Part shown: positions 18,595 to 28,661 of the stretch, piece by piece | How the letters are laid out: every line of letters begins with the position of its first letter | Numbering within the stretch: the first letter of the stretch is position 1 | From: an uncultured Bacilli bacterium | GTDB taxonomy: Bacteria > Bacillota_I > Bacilli_A > RF39 > UBA660 | Assembly: GCA_947632275.1 (NCBI GenBank) | Contig: CANROR010000004.1 | Location: forward strand, 1-33,265 | Length of the DNA stretch: 33,265 bases | Reading direction: 5' to 3' | Position numbers and translations under genes: made by a program | Notes under the pieces: model-generated | Databases searched by the model: none | What the model was told of the DNA's origin: nothing | Seen by the model: the letters and a program-made list of their open reading frames with translations, nothing else

Positions 18595-19815
18595 ATGCGA
18601 TTTGTCGAAAATATTGAAAAAGAAGAATATGATGCTTTTACCCAAAAGCATGAAAAATCGCATTTTTTACAAAGCTATGAATGGGGCAAATTTTGTGAAG
18701 CGGTAAAGGGCCAAATTGCCCATTATGTTGGCATGAAAGATGATAATGAAAACCTAGTAGCTACCGCCTTAATTTTAGAAAAAAAGACCCCTTTAGGTTA
18801 TAGCTATGGTTACAGTCCACGGGGCTTTTTAATTGATTATACCAATAAAGCTTATATTAAAGTTTTCACCGGATTTTTACGGCAATTTATGATAGATAAA
18901 AAAATGATTTATATTAAATTTGATCCAGATATCAAGTATCAAGATATTGATGAAGAAGGGAAAAAGATAGAAGGCGGGGAAAACAACTACGAACTTTATG
19001 ATTATTTAAAAAGTTTAGGGTATCTTCATGGTGGTTTTTATAAGCTTTATGAAGGCAATCAACCGCGTTATACCTTCCGGATTAATTTAAAAAAGCCATG
19101 GGAAGAAGTAGAACAAAGATTTTCCAAAACTTTTCGCAAATCAATTAAAAGAAGCGAACAATATAATATTCGAATTGATAATAATGTTGATGTCGCTGGT
19201 TTTTATAATTTAATTCAAGAAAATAGTAGCAAAGATGGTTTTGATGCTAAGAGTAAAAATTTTTATGAAAAATTCGTAGAAATATTAGATGCTAAAAATA
19301 TAAAGTTTTTTAATGCTTATATTAAGCCTCAAGAATTACTTGCAAATATTAATAAGAAAATTGAAGAACAAGAAAATTTACTAAAGACGGCTACGAAAAA
19401 ACAAGAAGACATTAAAAATAAAATAGCTCGTCTTAATAAAGAAAAAGAAGAATTTGCACGTGTGGAAGGTGAAGAAATTTTAATTTGCTCTTTAATTTGT
19501 ACTTATACAGGCAATCGGGCTTGGAGTTTATATATAGGAAGTAACGACTTAGCCAATTTAACCTTCGCGGTTTCATTATGTTATTATGAGGCGATCAAAG
19601 ATGCTTATGAGCAAAAACTAGATTTCTTTGATCTTTTTGGTGTCGTTGGCGATCCGCATACCACTTATAAAAATTTGGCGCGAATTTATGACTTTAAAAG
19701 AAAATTTGGCGATGAATATATCGAGTTCATTGGGGAATTTGATTTAGTTAATAAAAAGTTTTTATATAAAATTTTACCGTTTTTATTAAAAATCTATCGA
19801 AAGTTAAGAGGTTAA
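18595..19815 (+). CDS. FemABX family peptidoglycan bridge aminoacyltransferase (first copy)
   Basis: FLQSYEWGKFCEAVKGQIAHYVG...SYGYSPRGFLIDY...FSKTFRKSIKRSEQYNIRI; coiled-coil insert; LDFFDLFGVVGDP. Confidence 0.9.
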   Translation: MRFVENIEKEEYDAFTQKHEKSHFLQSYEWGKFCEAVKGQIAHYVGMKDDNENLVATALILEKKTPLGYSYGYSPRGFLIDYTNKAYIKVFTGFLRQFMIDKKMIYIKFDPDIKYQDIDEEGKKIEGGENNYELYDYLKSLGYLHGGFYKLYEGNQPRYTFRINLKKPWEEVEQRFSKTFRKSIKRSEQYNIRIDNNVDVAGFYNLIQENSSKDGFDAKSKNFYEKFVEILDAKNIKFFNAYIKPQELLANINKKIEEQENLLKTATKKQEDIKNKIARLNKEKEEFARVEGEEILICSLICTYTGNRAWSLYIGSNDLANLTFAVSLCYYEAIKDAYEQKLDFFDLFGVVGDPHTTYKNLARIYDFKRKFGDEYIEFIGEFDLVNKKFLYKILPFLLKIYRKLRG

Positions 19816-19816
19816 T

Positions 19817-21064
19817 ATGGAACTTAAAAAGATTGATGAAAAAACTTATTTAGCTTTTGCTTTAAAAAATTCCTACATTTCTATTTATCAATTGCCAGAA
19901 TGGGGGAAATTAAAAGAAGAAAATGGTTGGATAAGTCATTTGGTCGGATTATTTGAAAATGACACTTTAAAGGGAGCAAGCCTTTTGCTCGAAAAACCAA
20001 CTCCCATAAAAAAAAGTTTATTTTATGCTCCGCGGGGTTTTTTGCTTGATTATCATGAACCTAATTTATTAAAAGAATTTACGCAAGAAGTAACTAGTTA
20101 TGTTAAGAATAATAATGGTTTTTTATTAAAAGTAGATCCTAATGTTATTTATGCAACAAGAGATGCCGATGGGCAAAACCAAAAAGTTTTAAACGAAGAA
20201 GTATTCCAAGAATTTATTCGTCTTGGTTATAAACATTTGGGATTTACAAAAAATTTTGAAACCTTGCAACCACGAAATTTATGTCGTTTTGCTTTAAAAG
20301 AAACTTACGAAGACACATTAGCTTCCTTTAGTAAAAATACCCGGAAGAATATTGAAAAATATGCCCATATGGGAGTCGAAATTCGGGTTATTGAACCGGG
20401 GGAAGTGGACCTTTTTGTTTCCCTTTTACAAGAAACCGCGGATAAAAAACATTTTGTAATTAGACCGGTTAGTTATTACAAAAAAATGTATGAACTTATG
20501 CGTGACTATTTAAAGTATTATGTGGTTTATATTGATCCCAACAAATATTATGAATTTGTAAGTGGTGAACTTAAACAAGCTAAAGATGATTTAGTAAAAC
20601 TCGAAGCTGAAATGAAAAAAATAAATATTGGCGAAAAGATTCGCAAAAAACATCAAGAATATGAAAATAAAGTCAAGAAAATGGAAGACAAACTTTTGGA
20701 AGCTAAGAAAATAAAAAATGGGGGTGTTCCGATTAACATTGGTGCTTTAATGAGTGTTTTCGTGGGTGACGAAGGCATAACTTTTATGAGTGGAACTTCC
20801 AATCTTTATAAAGAATTTGGTCCAAAGTATGTTTTTTATAACGAACATATTAAAGAATGCCTAAAGCAAAAGAAAAAATATTGTAACTTCTATGGAATAT
20901 CTTTAGATTTAAATCCTAACAATCCTTATTATTCAATCTATGAAATTAAAAAAGGCTTTAATCCCGAGATTGTCGAACTTTTAGGCGAATTTGATTATAT
21001 TGTTAATCCCTTTTTCTATCATTTATATAAAATAGCTTTAAAGGTATATAAAATATTTAAATAG
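19817..21064 (+). CDS. FemABX family peptidoglycan bridge aminoacyltransferase (second copy)
   Basis: IYQLPEWGKLKEENGWISHLVGL...LFYAPRGFLLDY...FSKNTRKNIEKYAHMGVEI; tandem paralogue. Confidence 0.9.
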   Translation: MELKKIDEKTYLAFALKNSYISIYQLPEWGKLKEENGWISHLVGLFENDTLKGASLLLEKPTPIKKSLFYAPRGFLLDYHEPNLLKEFTQEVTSYVKNNNGFLLKVDPNVIYATRDADGQNQKVLNEEVFQEFIRLGYKHLGFTKNFETLQPRNLCRFALKETYEDTLASFSKNTRKNIEKYAHMGVEIRVIEPGEVDLFVSLLQETADKKHFVIRPVSYYKKMYELMRDYLKYYVVYIDPNKYYEFVSGELKQAKDDLVKLEAEMKKINIGEKIRKKHQEYENKVKKMEDKLLEAKKIKNGGVPINIGALMSVFVGDEGITFMSGTSNLYKEFGPKYVFYNEHIKECLKQKKKYCNFYGISLDLNPNNPYYSIYEIKKGFNPEIVELLGEFDYIVNPFFYHLYKIALKVYKIFK

Positions 21065-21106
21065 TTTTATACATTTTAGGAATACAATTCCAAATTTGTA
21101 TAAACT
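21063..21106. repeat. imperfect inverted repeat/hairpin overlapping the femAB stop codon, no T-run
   Basis: AGTTTTATACATTTTAGGAA-TACAA-TTCCAAATTTGTATAAACT. Confidence 0.6.
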
Positions 21107-21144
21107 AATAATTTTCATTCAACTGAAAAAATCAGAAAAAATCA

Positions 21145-21174
21145 AAAGTTTTTTCATTTAAATGAAAAAACTTT
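21145..21174. repeat. perfect 30-bp palindrome overlapping the -35 region of the DUF4143 ATPase promoter
   Basis: AAAGTTTTTTCATTTAAATGAAAAAACTTT equals its own reverse complement. Confidence 0.85.
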
Positions 21175-21200
21175 ACTTTAATAAAAATTTATAATATAAT
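21172..21200 (+). promoter_or_regulatory. putative promoter for the DUF4143 ATPase gene
   Basis: TTTACT-N17-TATAAT. Confidence 0.65.
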
Positions 21201-21219
21201 GTTTATAGGTGAGGAAAAC

Positions 21220-22416
21220 ATGATCAATCGCGAAGATTATTTAAATTATTTAATAAAGTTAAAAGATAAGAAAATAATAAAGATTATAACCGGAATTCGT
21301 CGTTGTGGTAAATCAACTTTATTAGCTTTATATCGTGAACATTTAAAAAAAGTTAAAGTAAGTGAAAAGCAAATAATAAATCTTAATTTTGAAAAACCAA
21401 GTGATAATATTTATTCTAATTGGCGAGATTTATATAATGATATTGAAAAAAGACTTTTAAAAAATAAAATGAATTATATTTTTTTAGATGAAGTGCAAAT
21501 TGTTCCTGAGTTTGAAAAAATGGTTAATGGATTATTCACATTAGATAATGTTGATATCTATATCACAGGCTCTAATTCTTATATGCTTTCCGGCGAACTT
21601 GCCACTTTTTTGACCGGTAGATATATGCAAATACACATGTTACCATTATCTTTTAAAGAATACTTTCAAGTAGCTAATATTAAAGACAAAGAGTTAGCCT
21701 ATAATCAATATATTGAGAATGGTAGTTTTCCTTATTTAATAAATCTAGATAATGATTCGGAATTAATTCGAAATTATTTAGATGGTATTTATAATACGGT
21801 TTTGATGAAAGATGTCATAATTCGAAATAAAATTAAAGATGTTATGATTTTAGAAAGTATTGTTAAATTTTTATTTGCCAATATTGGTAATTTGGTTTCT
21901 ACGAAAAAAATAAGTGATACTTTAAATTCACATAATCGTAAAAATTCTGTGAATACAATTGAAAATTATTTAACTTGTTTAAAGGATAGTTATATTATTT
22001 ATAATGTGGGCCGGTATGATATTAAAGGAAAAGAATATTTAAAAACAGGAGATAAATATTATGTTTGCGATTTGGGATTACGAAAGTATCTTCTTGGCGA
22101 AGTAACGGATCTAGGGAGTATTTTAGAAAATATTATTTTTTTAGAATTAAAACGTCGGGGTTACGACATTTATATTGGTAAATATGAAAGTGAAGAAATA
22201 GATTTTGTGATCAAAAAAGAAGATGGCTTAAAATATATTCAAGTTGCATTAAGTGTTAGAGATGAAAAAACTTTAAAAAGAGAACTTGCTCCTCTTAAAG
22301 GTATTAAAGATAATTATCCTAAGTATTTAATAACTTTAGATAATGATAAAGCTACTTATGATGGCATTAAAGAAATAAATGCCTTAGAGTTTTTATTAGG
22401 TAATATTGAAATATAA
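21220..22416 (+). CDS. AAA ATPase with C-terminal DUF4143 (AAA_14/DUF4143 family)
   Basis: KIITGIRRCGKSTLLALYREHL...YIFLDEVQIVPEFEKMVNGLF...YITGSNSYMLSGELATFLTGRYMQIHMLPLSFKEYF...EEIDFVIKKEDGLKYIQVALSV; the 21199 ATG overlaps the -10, so start set at 21220. Confidence 0.93.
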   Translation: MINREDYLNYLIKLKDKKIIKIITGIRRCGKSTLLALYREHLKKVKVSEKQIINLNFEKPSDNIYSNWRDLYNDIEKRLLKNKMNYIFLDEVQIVPEFEKMVNGLFTLDNVDIYITGSNSYMLSGELATFLTGRYMQIHMLPLSFKEYFQVANIKDKELAYNQYIENGSFPYLINLDNDSELIRNYLDGIYNTVLMKDVIIRNKIKDVMILESIVKFLFANIGNLVSTKKISDTLNSHNRKNSVNTIENYLTCLKDSYIIYNVGRYDIKGKEYLKTGDKYYVCDLGLRKYLLGEVTDLGSILENIIFLELKRRGYDIYIGKYESEEIDFVIKKEDGLKYIQVALSVRDEKTLKRELAPLKGIKDNYPKYLITLDNDKATYDGIKEINALEFLLGNIEI

Positions 22417-22935
22417 TTAATCACTTATTACTTTATTAACGGGATAGTCATTATCTTCTTGAAAGTTAATATTTATTAGACATTCTTTATAGCATAAGCC
22501 AATAGTGTAAACTTGATGTTTAGCTAAAAACTTATCATAAAAACCTTGGCCATAACCAAGCCGATAGCCTAAATTATTAAAACAAAGTCCTGGGGTAATA
22601 CAAATAGCCTGTGAAAAATTTTCTATTCTTTTAGAGGTTGTTGGTTCTAAAATGCCAAAATAACCTTTGGTTAAATCATTTAAACTATTAATATAGTAAA
22701 AATTCATAGTATTATTTTCTATTTTAGGAACGGCTACTTTTTTAGTTTTTAAAAAATATTTAATTAAATTAGATGTATCAACTTCACTTCGAAATGATAC
22801 ATATATTAATATAGTTTGGGCTTCATTTACTTTTTTATCATTAATAACCTTCTCATAAATAAGGTTATTTTTTTCTTCTCTATGAGAAATGTTATCCCGA
22901 ATATTTATATATTTTTCTCTTAATTCTTTTTTCAT
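22417..22935 (-). CDS. 5-formyltetrahydrofolate cyclo-ligase
   Basis: MKKELREKYINIRDNIS...ILIYVSFRSEVDTSNLI...VAVPKI...CITPGLCFNNLGYRLGYGQGFYDKFLAK. Confidence 0.92.
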   Translation of the reverse strand: MKKELREKYINIRDNISHREEKNNLIYEKVINDKKVNEAQTILIYVSFRSEVDTSNLIKYFLKTKKVAVPKIENNTMNFYYINSLNDLTKGYFGILEPTTSKRIENFSQAICITPGLCFNNLGYRLGYGQGFYDKFLAKHQVYTIGLCYKECLININFQEDNDYPVNKVISD

Positions 22936-22998
22936 AAAAGTATTATAAAAAAAGAATTAAATAAATACAAGTTTATTATTTGTTCTAGACTTTAAAAT

Positions 22999-25152
22999 AT
23001 GGTAAGCAAAAGAAATTGGGTTTTGGTTATGAAATTATTAAATATATTTAAAAAACAAAAAACGAGATTTATAACTAAGGAACTAATAAGTTTAAGTTCT
23101 TTAGCAAATATACCAACAATTGATTATTTTAAAGACAATAATCAAGTTTTGTTGTTGATAGATTTATTTAAAAAAGAATACCTAGAAATTCTAATTAAAG
23201 AAAAAGTTTTAACTAGTAAAGATTTAAAAGCCAACGAATTACATAATAAGTTAAAGATGATTCATACTCTTATAGAACAAAATACTTTAGGTGATCAATT
23301 ATTTGAAAAAGTATTTTTTGATGAACAAGATAAAGTAAAAGCTTTAATACATTTGCGAAAATTTGCAATTTATAATGAGCAAATAAAAGATTTAGAAGAA
23401 GAAATAATAAGTAGAATAATTGCTTTAAAAGAAATCTTAAAAAAGACATTTTTAAATAAACAAAAAAGATTAAGTATTATAAATGAAATAAATAATTTAA
23501 CGAATATCTTCGTAATTTTAATGAATCAAAAAGAAACCTTAAGATTATGTTTAAATAACCATAGCTTAAAATGTTTTGATATTACGAAAGAAAAAGATTT
23601 AGAAAAAGAAGAAAAGTTCATAAAAGTGCGAAAAGAAGAACTAAATGCCTATCAAATGCAAGCTTTTGGGGAAATAGTTTATCAAATAAATGATTTTAAT
23701 GATATGGCCAAAGTAGAGGTAGCTTTAGAGGATTATGTTTATAATTATAAAGAACCAACAAATCTTTATATAGGTGATGCAATTATGGTTCTTCGGGATT
23801 CTATAGAATTAGATTTAAAACATAAAGAAACGAATTTTAAAGAAGTATATGTGAAGATTTTAGAATTAGAAAATAAATGTAAAATCTTTTATGAGTTTGG
23901 TAAAAATATTCTTGATAAGGAAGATTTAAAAAAATTATATCGGTTAAAATTTAAATATTTTACAACTTTGCGATATAAATATAATGATCCAATATTAATA
24001 GAACCATTTATAAATGAAAAAATGTCGCAATTAGAACTAGAAACTTATGAAGAAAGTGTATTTGAGTTAATAAATGCTATAAATACTAGTAGTCATCAAT
24101 TCTTAACATTAACATGGACTTTTGGCGAAGACTCTTTTATCTTAATAAGATTATTAAAGAAAGAACTACAAACAGATAGAAAATATGAGCCTAAAGAAAT
24201 ATTAAAAAATAAATATAAATTAAATTTATTAATAGCTTTTTCATATCCTTATCCTTTAAATGTAAAAACAATAAAAGAAATATATAAAAAAATTTATGTT
24301 AAAAAATCTGATTACCCCGAAGTAAATTTTTATGAGCCAGAATTTACTTGGAATGAAGATTTACCTTTAGAAACAATAAATGAATTAAAGTTAATGCAAA
24401 AACAAACACAAGATTTAGGTTTATATTTATTTTTAAAACAACCTTATCATGATTTCAATCAAGAAAATATATATTATTTGCCAAAAGGACTAAATGAAGT
24501 TGGAAATTTAATAAGTATTTATGGTTATGCAGGTAAAAAATCAAAAGAAATGAGTGAAATTAGAAAATTTGTAGAGATTCTACGGGAAAATATGGAAAGA
24601 AAAGATGTTGTATTTCCTAATTCTTTAAAAGCAGTTTTTGGTGATTTATTAGGTGATGCTGCCATATTAAATTTACAACTAAATGATGGTTTAGAGTATT
24701 TTAAATTCGATTTTATGCCAGAAGCAAATATTAGAAGTATTGAAATTCCTTCATCCGTAAAATTTTTATGTTCTTATTATCAACATCAAAATAGTAATAA
24801 ATTAAGAAAAATGGAATTTAGGGATTTTGATAAATCTTGCTTTTATAATAATTTAAAAAATTTAACTGATATATTTAGCCCCTATGTAAAAGTAACTTCT
24901 TTGGAAAAAATAGGTGAGGGTGATAATATAAAATGGCGCAGACTTTATGAATTAACTATTGATAATATAATTATTAATTTTAGTAATATTGATTATCCAG
25001 GTTTTATAATAATCTCAAATGATGAATGCAAAGTAGAACATACTAGTTTTTCGATTGATAGTAACTGTTTAATTGCTAAAATAAATGATTTAATCATGGA
25101 ACAAATTGCCAAATATCGTGGTATTGAAAAAAGAAAATTAACTAAACATTAA
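22999..25152 (+). CDS. large (about 707-717 aa) protein of unknown function
   Basis: Long uninterrupted ORF, helical N-terminal half; no family recognised; start may be 23029. Confidence 0.75.
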   Translation: MVSKRNWVLVMKLLNIFKKQKTRFITKELISLSSLANIPTIDYFKDNNQVLLLIDLFKKEYLEILIKEKVLTSKDLKANELHNKLKMIHTLIEQNTLGDQLFEKVFFDEQDKVKALIHLRKFAIYNEQIKDLEEEIISRIIALKEILKKTFLNKQKRLSIINEINNLTNIFVILMNQKETLRLCLNNHSLKCFDITKEKDLEKEEKFIKVRKEELNAYQMQAFGEIVYQINDFNDMAKVEVALEDYVYNYKEPTNLYIGDAIMVLRDSIELDLKHKETNFKEVYVKILELENKCKIFYEFGKNILDKEDLKKLYRLKFKYFTTLRYKYNDPILIEPFINEKMSQLELETYEESVFELINAINTSSHQFLTLTWTFGEDSFILIRLLKKELQTDRKYEPKEILKNKYKLNLLIAFSYPYPLNVKTIKEIYKKIYVKKSDYPEVNFYEPEFTWNEDLPLETINELKLMQKQTQDLGLYLFLKQPYHDFNQENIYYLPKGLNEVGNLISIYGYAGKKSKEMSEIRKFVEILRENMERKDVVFPNSLKAVFGDLLGDAAILNLQLNDGLEYFKFDFMPEANIRSIEIPSSVKFLCSYYQHQNSNKLRKMEFRDFDKSCFYNNLKNLTDIFSPYVKVTSLEKIGEGDNIKWRRLYELTIDNIIINFSNIDYPGFIIISNDECKVEHTSFSIDSNCLIAKINDLIMEQIAKYRGIEKRKLTKH

Positions 25153-26780
25153 TTTTCTTTTTTCTTTCTTTTAAATTTAAAGAATTTTTCGCCCATTAGT
25201 TCGACCAGTAATTTTTTATTTAAGATAAAGTAGATTACAAAAGAGATAATACCAACTAAGGCTAGACCTAAAAGCATTTGAATGCGTCCGGTTAAATGAT
25301 TAAATAAAAGCGGTCTTAAAATTAAATTAATAATAATTAAAATGCCAGTTGTTAAGATTAATTTGGGTAAAGATTTAAAGGTTTTCTTATAACTAAAGTT
25401 ATATTTTTTATGTAAAGTTACAAGTGGAATAATGAGTGATAGTAAATAACCAATGGTTGTTGCTAAAATGGCGCCATAATAAGCGGGAATGTTTAGTTTC
25501 GCAAAAAGATAAATTAAAGGTAAATCTAAAATAGTTTTGGTAATTAAGCCTGTTGCTACTGATGTATAAATAAGCTTGGTTTTACTTAAGCCTTGTAAGG
25601 CACTACAAACCATAATATAGGCGCTATCTAAAGTAGCTAGTAAAATTGTATATCTAAAGATTAATGGTCCATAATGACTTTCATTATAAAAGACGGACCA
25701 AACCGGAGTGGCGTAAATACTTAAGAATATGGTTAAAGGTAAGATAACATAAAGTAAGACTTGTAATATTTTATTAAAATGACTATTAACTTCTTCTTCG
25801 TCTTTTTTGGTGTAGGCTTCAACAATGTTAGGTATTAAACTAATAACAAGACCGGTCGCAATCGCGGTTACCACACTGATAAGTTTAGCTCCCCAAGTCG
25901 TAAAAATACTACTGATGGTTTCAATATCTTGGGCCGGGAAACCTAAATGATTAAGGCCACGAATAACTAACACCATATCGACAAAGTTATAAATGGTATT
26001 GGCGACATTAATAATGATAAAAGGAATACAATAAGTAATAAGTTTTTTTAAGATCTTTTTCTTTTCTTCTTTATTAACTTCTTCATATTCGGTAAATATT
26101 TCGTTCTTTACTTTTCGCATTTTGAAAAGAAGATAGGCGTAAGAAACGATGGCGCCAGCACAAGCTCCGAATACCGCGATACCAACGGCTTGAACGACCG
26201 ATAGATTAAAAACTTTAATGGCGACAAAGGAGCCAATAACGATAACTAAGACCCGAACGAATTGTTCAATAACTTGACCAATAGAAGGTGCCGTAATATA
26301 TTTATGGCCTTGCATATAACCTCTTGAAATACTTAAAATAGGAACAACTAAAATAGCAAAAGAAACACACCGGATAACAAAAGCTACATCAGCTACACTA
26401 TTACCATTAGTTAAATCCCCGACAATAATATTGGCAATGATTGGTGCTCCTAAGAAACAAATAAGAAAACAAACAATGGAAAAAATATGAATTATTTTTT
26501 TGGAATATTTAAACATAAAAGTTTTTTCTTTATTTTGTTTTAAAGTATTATATTCACTGGTTATTTTACTAATTGCTAAAGGAATTCCCGCGCTAGAGAT
26601 AATTAAGAAAAAATTGTAGATATTGTAAGCATAACCGTATAAAGCCCCACCGGCTTCACCAATAATATTATAAAAAGGAATAACATACAAAACTCCTAAG
26701 ATTTTCGAAATGATAATTGCGAGGGTTGCAATAAAAGCCCCATCCATTAAGCCACTTTTTTTCAAAATAATCAACTCCAT
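25149..26780 (-). CDS. MOP-superfamily flippase (SpoVB/YtgP/MurJ-like polysaccharide biosynthesis protein)
   Basis: GAFIATLAIIISKILGVLYVIPFYNIIGEAGGALYGYAYNIYNFFLIISSAGIPLAISKITSEYN...SRGYMQGHKYITAPSIGQVIEQFVRV. Confidence 0.92.
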   Translation of the reverse strand: MELIILKKSGLMDGAFIATLAIIISKILGVLYVIPFYNIIGEAGGALYGYAYNIYNFFLIISSAGIPLAISKITSEYNTLKQNKEKTFMFKYSKKIIHIFSIVCFLICFLGAPIIANIIVGDLTNGNSVADVAFVIRCVSFAILVVPILSISRGYMQGHKYITAPSIGQVIEQFVRVLVIVIGSFVAIKVFNLSVVQAVGIAVFGACAGAIVSYAYLLFKMRKVKNEIFTEYEEVNKEEKKKILKKLITYCIPFIIINVANTIYNFVDMVLVIRGLNHLGFPAQDIETISSIFTTWGAKLISVVTAIATGLVISLIPNIVEAYTKKDEEEVNSHFNKILQVLLYVILPLTIFLSIYATPVWSVFYNESHYGPLIFRYTILLATLDSAYIMVCSALQGLSKTKLIYTSVATGLITKTILDLPLIYLFAKLNIPAYYGAILATTIGYLLSLIIPLVTLHKKYNFSYKKTFKSLPKLILTTGILIIINLILRPLLFNHLTGRIQMLLGLALVGIISFVIYFILNKKLLVELMGEKFFKFKRKKKEN

Positions 26781-26866
26781 GTATTTATATTATAGCCAAA
26801 AAAGGAAGTAAAAACAATTAGTTATCAAAAGAATAATTTAATGTTAAAATAACTATAGGTGATAAT

Positions 26867-27364
26867 ATGCAAATTGAAAAAGTTGTGGTTGGTTCTTTAG
26901 AAACTAATTGTTACATCGTAACTCAAAATGACAAAACGATTATTATTGACCCGGGAGATGAAGCGGAAAAAATAATTAAAGCTTGTAGTAATAAAAAGGT
27001 CGTGGGAGTTTTAGTAACCCATCATCATTTTGATCACATTACGGCTTTGAAAAAAATTGAAGATTACTTTCAAGTAAAAGAAAGTTTAAATATTCCGGGG
27101 TTCAATTTTGAAATCATTAAGACACCGGGACATACTAGTGATTCTTTAAGTTATTATTTTCCTGAAGAAAAAGTCCTTTTTAGCGGTGATTTTATCTTTT
27201 TTCATACCATTGGGCGGACCGATTTACCAACGGGTAGTGCTATAGAAATGCAAAAAAGTTTAGAAATGATTTCTAAATATCCGGATGATATAAAAATTTA
27301 TCCGGGTCATGGCTTAGAGACAACTTTAGGAAAAGAGAAGGCAAGTTTTAAAGATTATTTTTAA
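26867..27364 (+). CDS. MBL-fold metallo-hydrolase (glyoxalase II-like)
   Basis: SLETNCYIVTQNDKTIIIDPGDEAEKI...VLVTHHHFDHITAL...KTPGHTSDSLSYYFPEEKVLFSGDFIFFHTIGRTDLPTGS...YPGHGLETTLG. Confidence 0.93.
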   Translation: MQIEKVVVGSLETNCYIVTQNDKTIIIDPGDEAEKIIKACSNKKVVGVLVTHHHFDHITALKKIEDYFQVKESLNIPGFNFEIIKTPGHTSDSLSYYFPEEKVLFSGDFIFFHTIGRTDLPTGSAIEMQKSLEMISKYPDDIKIYPGHGLETTLGKEKASFKDYF

Positions 27365-27434
27365 GAAAAAGCATTGAAAACCGAAATTTTTTCTTAGTAA
27401 TATGTTATAATAATTAACAAGGAGTAAACTGTTA

Positions 27435-28624
27435 ATGAAGAAGATACTTATGAATAAAAATACGGAAATTTTGGATGCTGAATTTGATAGTGCAACTGGA
27501 TTTTTACATATATTTATGATGTCTATAATATTAACTATGCTCCCTATATCTTAAAAAGTTTTTATATGAGTGATGATATTAATGATACGCCTTTTCGAAC
27601 TAACTTAAGTGAATGGTTTAAGGGCCGCGGTATTCCTTCTTGGCGGGATAAATTAGATTTATTATTGCACCGCCTTAATATTACGGCTCCTTATGAACTT
27701 TTAGATAAAGCATTTGGTTTATCTTTATCCGACCAATATTGGTTGAAACCTTATGGTAGTAATATTAAATATGATGATATTAATTTTTTTGATAATGATT
27801 TTGACTATGCCGAATTCATGGAAGCTTCTTTATCAAAAAATAGTAAAACTATAACTAAAGAATCTTCTTTAAAGACGCCCAATAATATCACAGATGGTAT
27901 GTTAAAAAAAGCTTGGATTATTGATAAAGGGATAAGATATTTACTTAAAGGTGGTTATAAAAATGAAACTTTGCAACCTTTTAATGAAGTCTTAGCTAGT
28001 GAAATATGCAAGAGATTAGGATTTAATCATGTCGAATATACTTTAGATACTTATAAAGATATGGTCGTATCTAAATGCCCTTGTTTTATTACCAAAGATA
28101 CGGAGCTTATTACTTGCTATCAAATAAGAAATGATATTAAAAGACATGATAGCATTGAAGACTATGAAGAATATATTAAAAAACTAGAAGAACAAGGTAT
28201 CGAAAATGCTAGAGAAAAAGTGGAAAATATGTATATTTTAGATTTTTTAATTATGAATGAAGATCGGCATTTAAATAATTTTGGTATTATAAGGGATGTT
28301 AATACATTAAAGTGGCTAGATGTTGTCCCAATATTTGATAATGGCCAAAGTCTAAATATTGAGTATTATGATGAAGAAGAATTACATATCTCCGGTGAAG
28401 GCAAATTATTTTATGAAGTAAAACCTTTTGATGAAATAATTAAAGTTGTTAAAGATTTAAAAAGAATTAATATAAATAAGTTAGATGGCTTAGTAGAATG
28501 GTTTGACGATTTATTACATCAATATCAATCTTTAACAGGTTATTCAGATACACGAATAAATCGTTTGTGTATTTTATTAAATCGCCAAATTAATAAATTA
28601 AAACAATTAATTATAGAAGCATAA
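27435..28624 (+). pseudogene. HipA-like kinase-domain protein split by a 1-nt frameshift (N-terminal fragment 27435..27554, main ORF 27566..28624)
   Basis: ATG at 27435 after AAGGAG gives MKKILMNKNTEILDAEFDSATGF then goes out of frame at T5 (27501-27505); the other frame continues TYIYDVYNINYAPYILKSFYMSDDINDTPFRTNLSEWFKGRGIP...; NEDRHLNNFG and PIFDNGQSL HipA-like motifs. Confidence 0.75.
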
Positions 28625-28658
28625 AAAAATTTAGATAACTATTTACCTAAATTTTTTT
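28624..28658. terminator. bidirectional terminator between hipA-like gene and gerQ
   Basis: AAAAAAATTTAG...CTAAATTTTTTT. Confidence 0.75.
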
Positions 28659-28661
28659 GTT

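Noticed and set aside
18601-18611. TTTGTCGAAAA Spo0A-box match at the start of the first femAB gene
   Set aside because: Falls within codons for F-V-E-N; GTC-GAA is a common Val-Glu codon pair here, so chance is the simplest explanation
18595-21064. Tandem femAB-like genes as a novelty
   Set aside because: Tandem Fem-family genes with coiled-coil insertion are normal in low-GC Gram-positives
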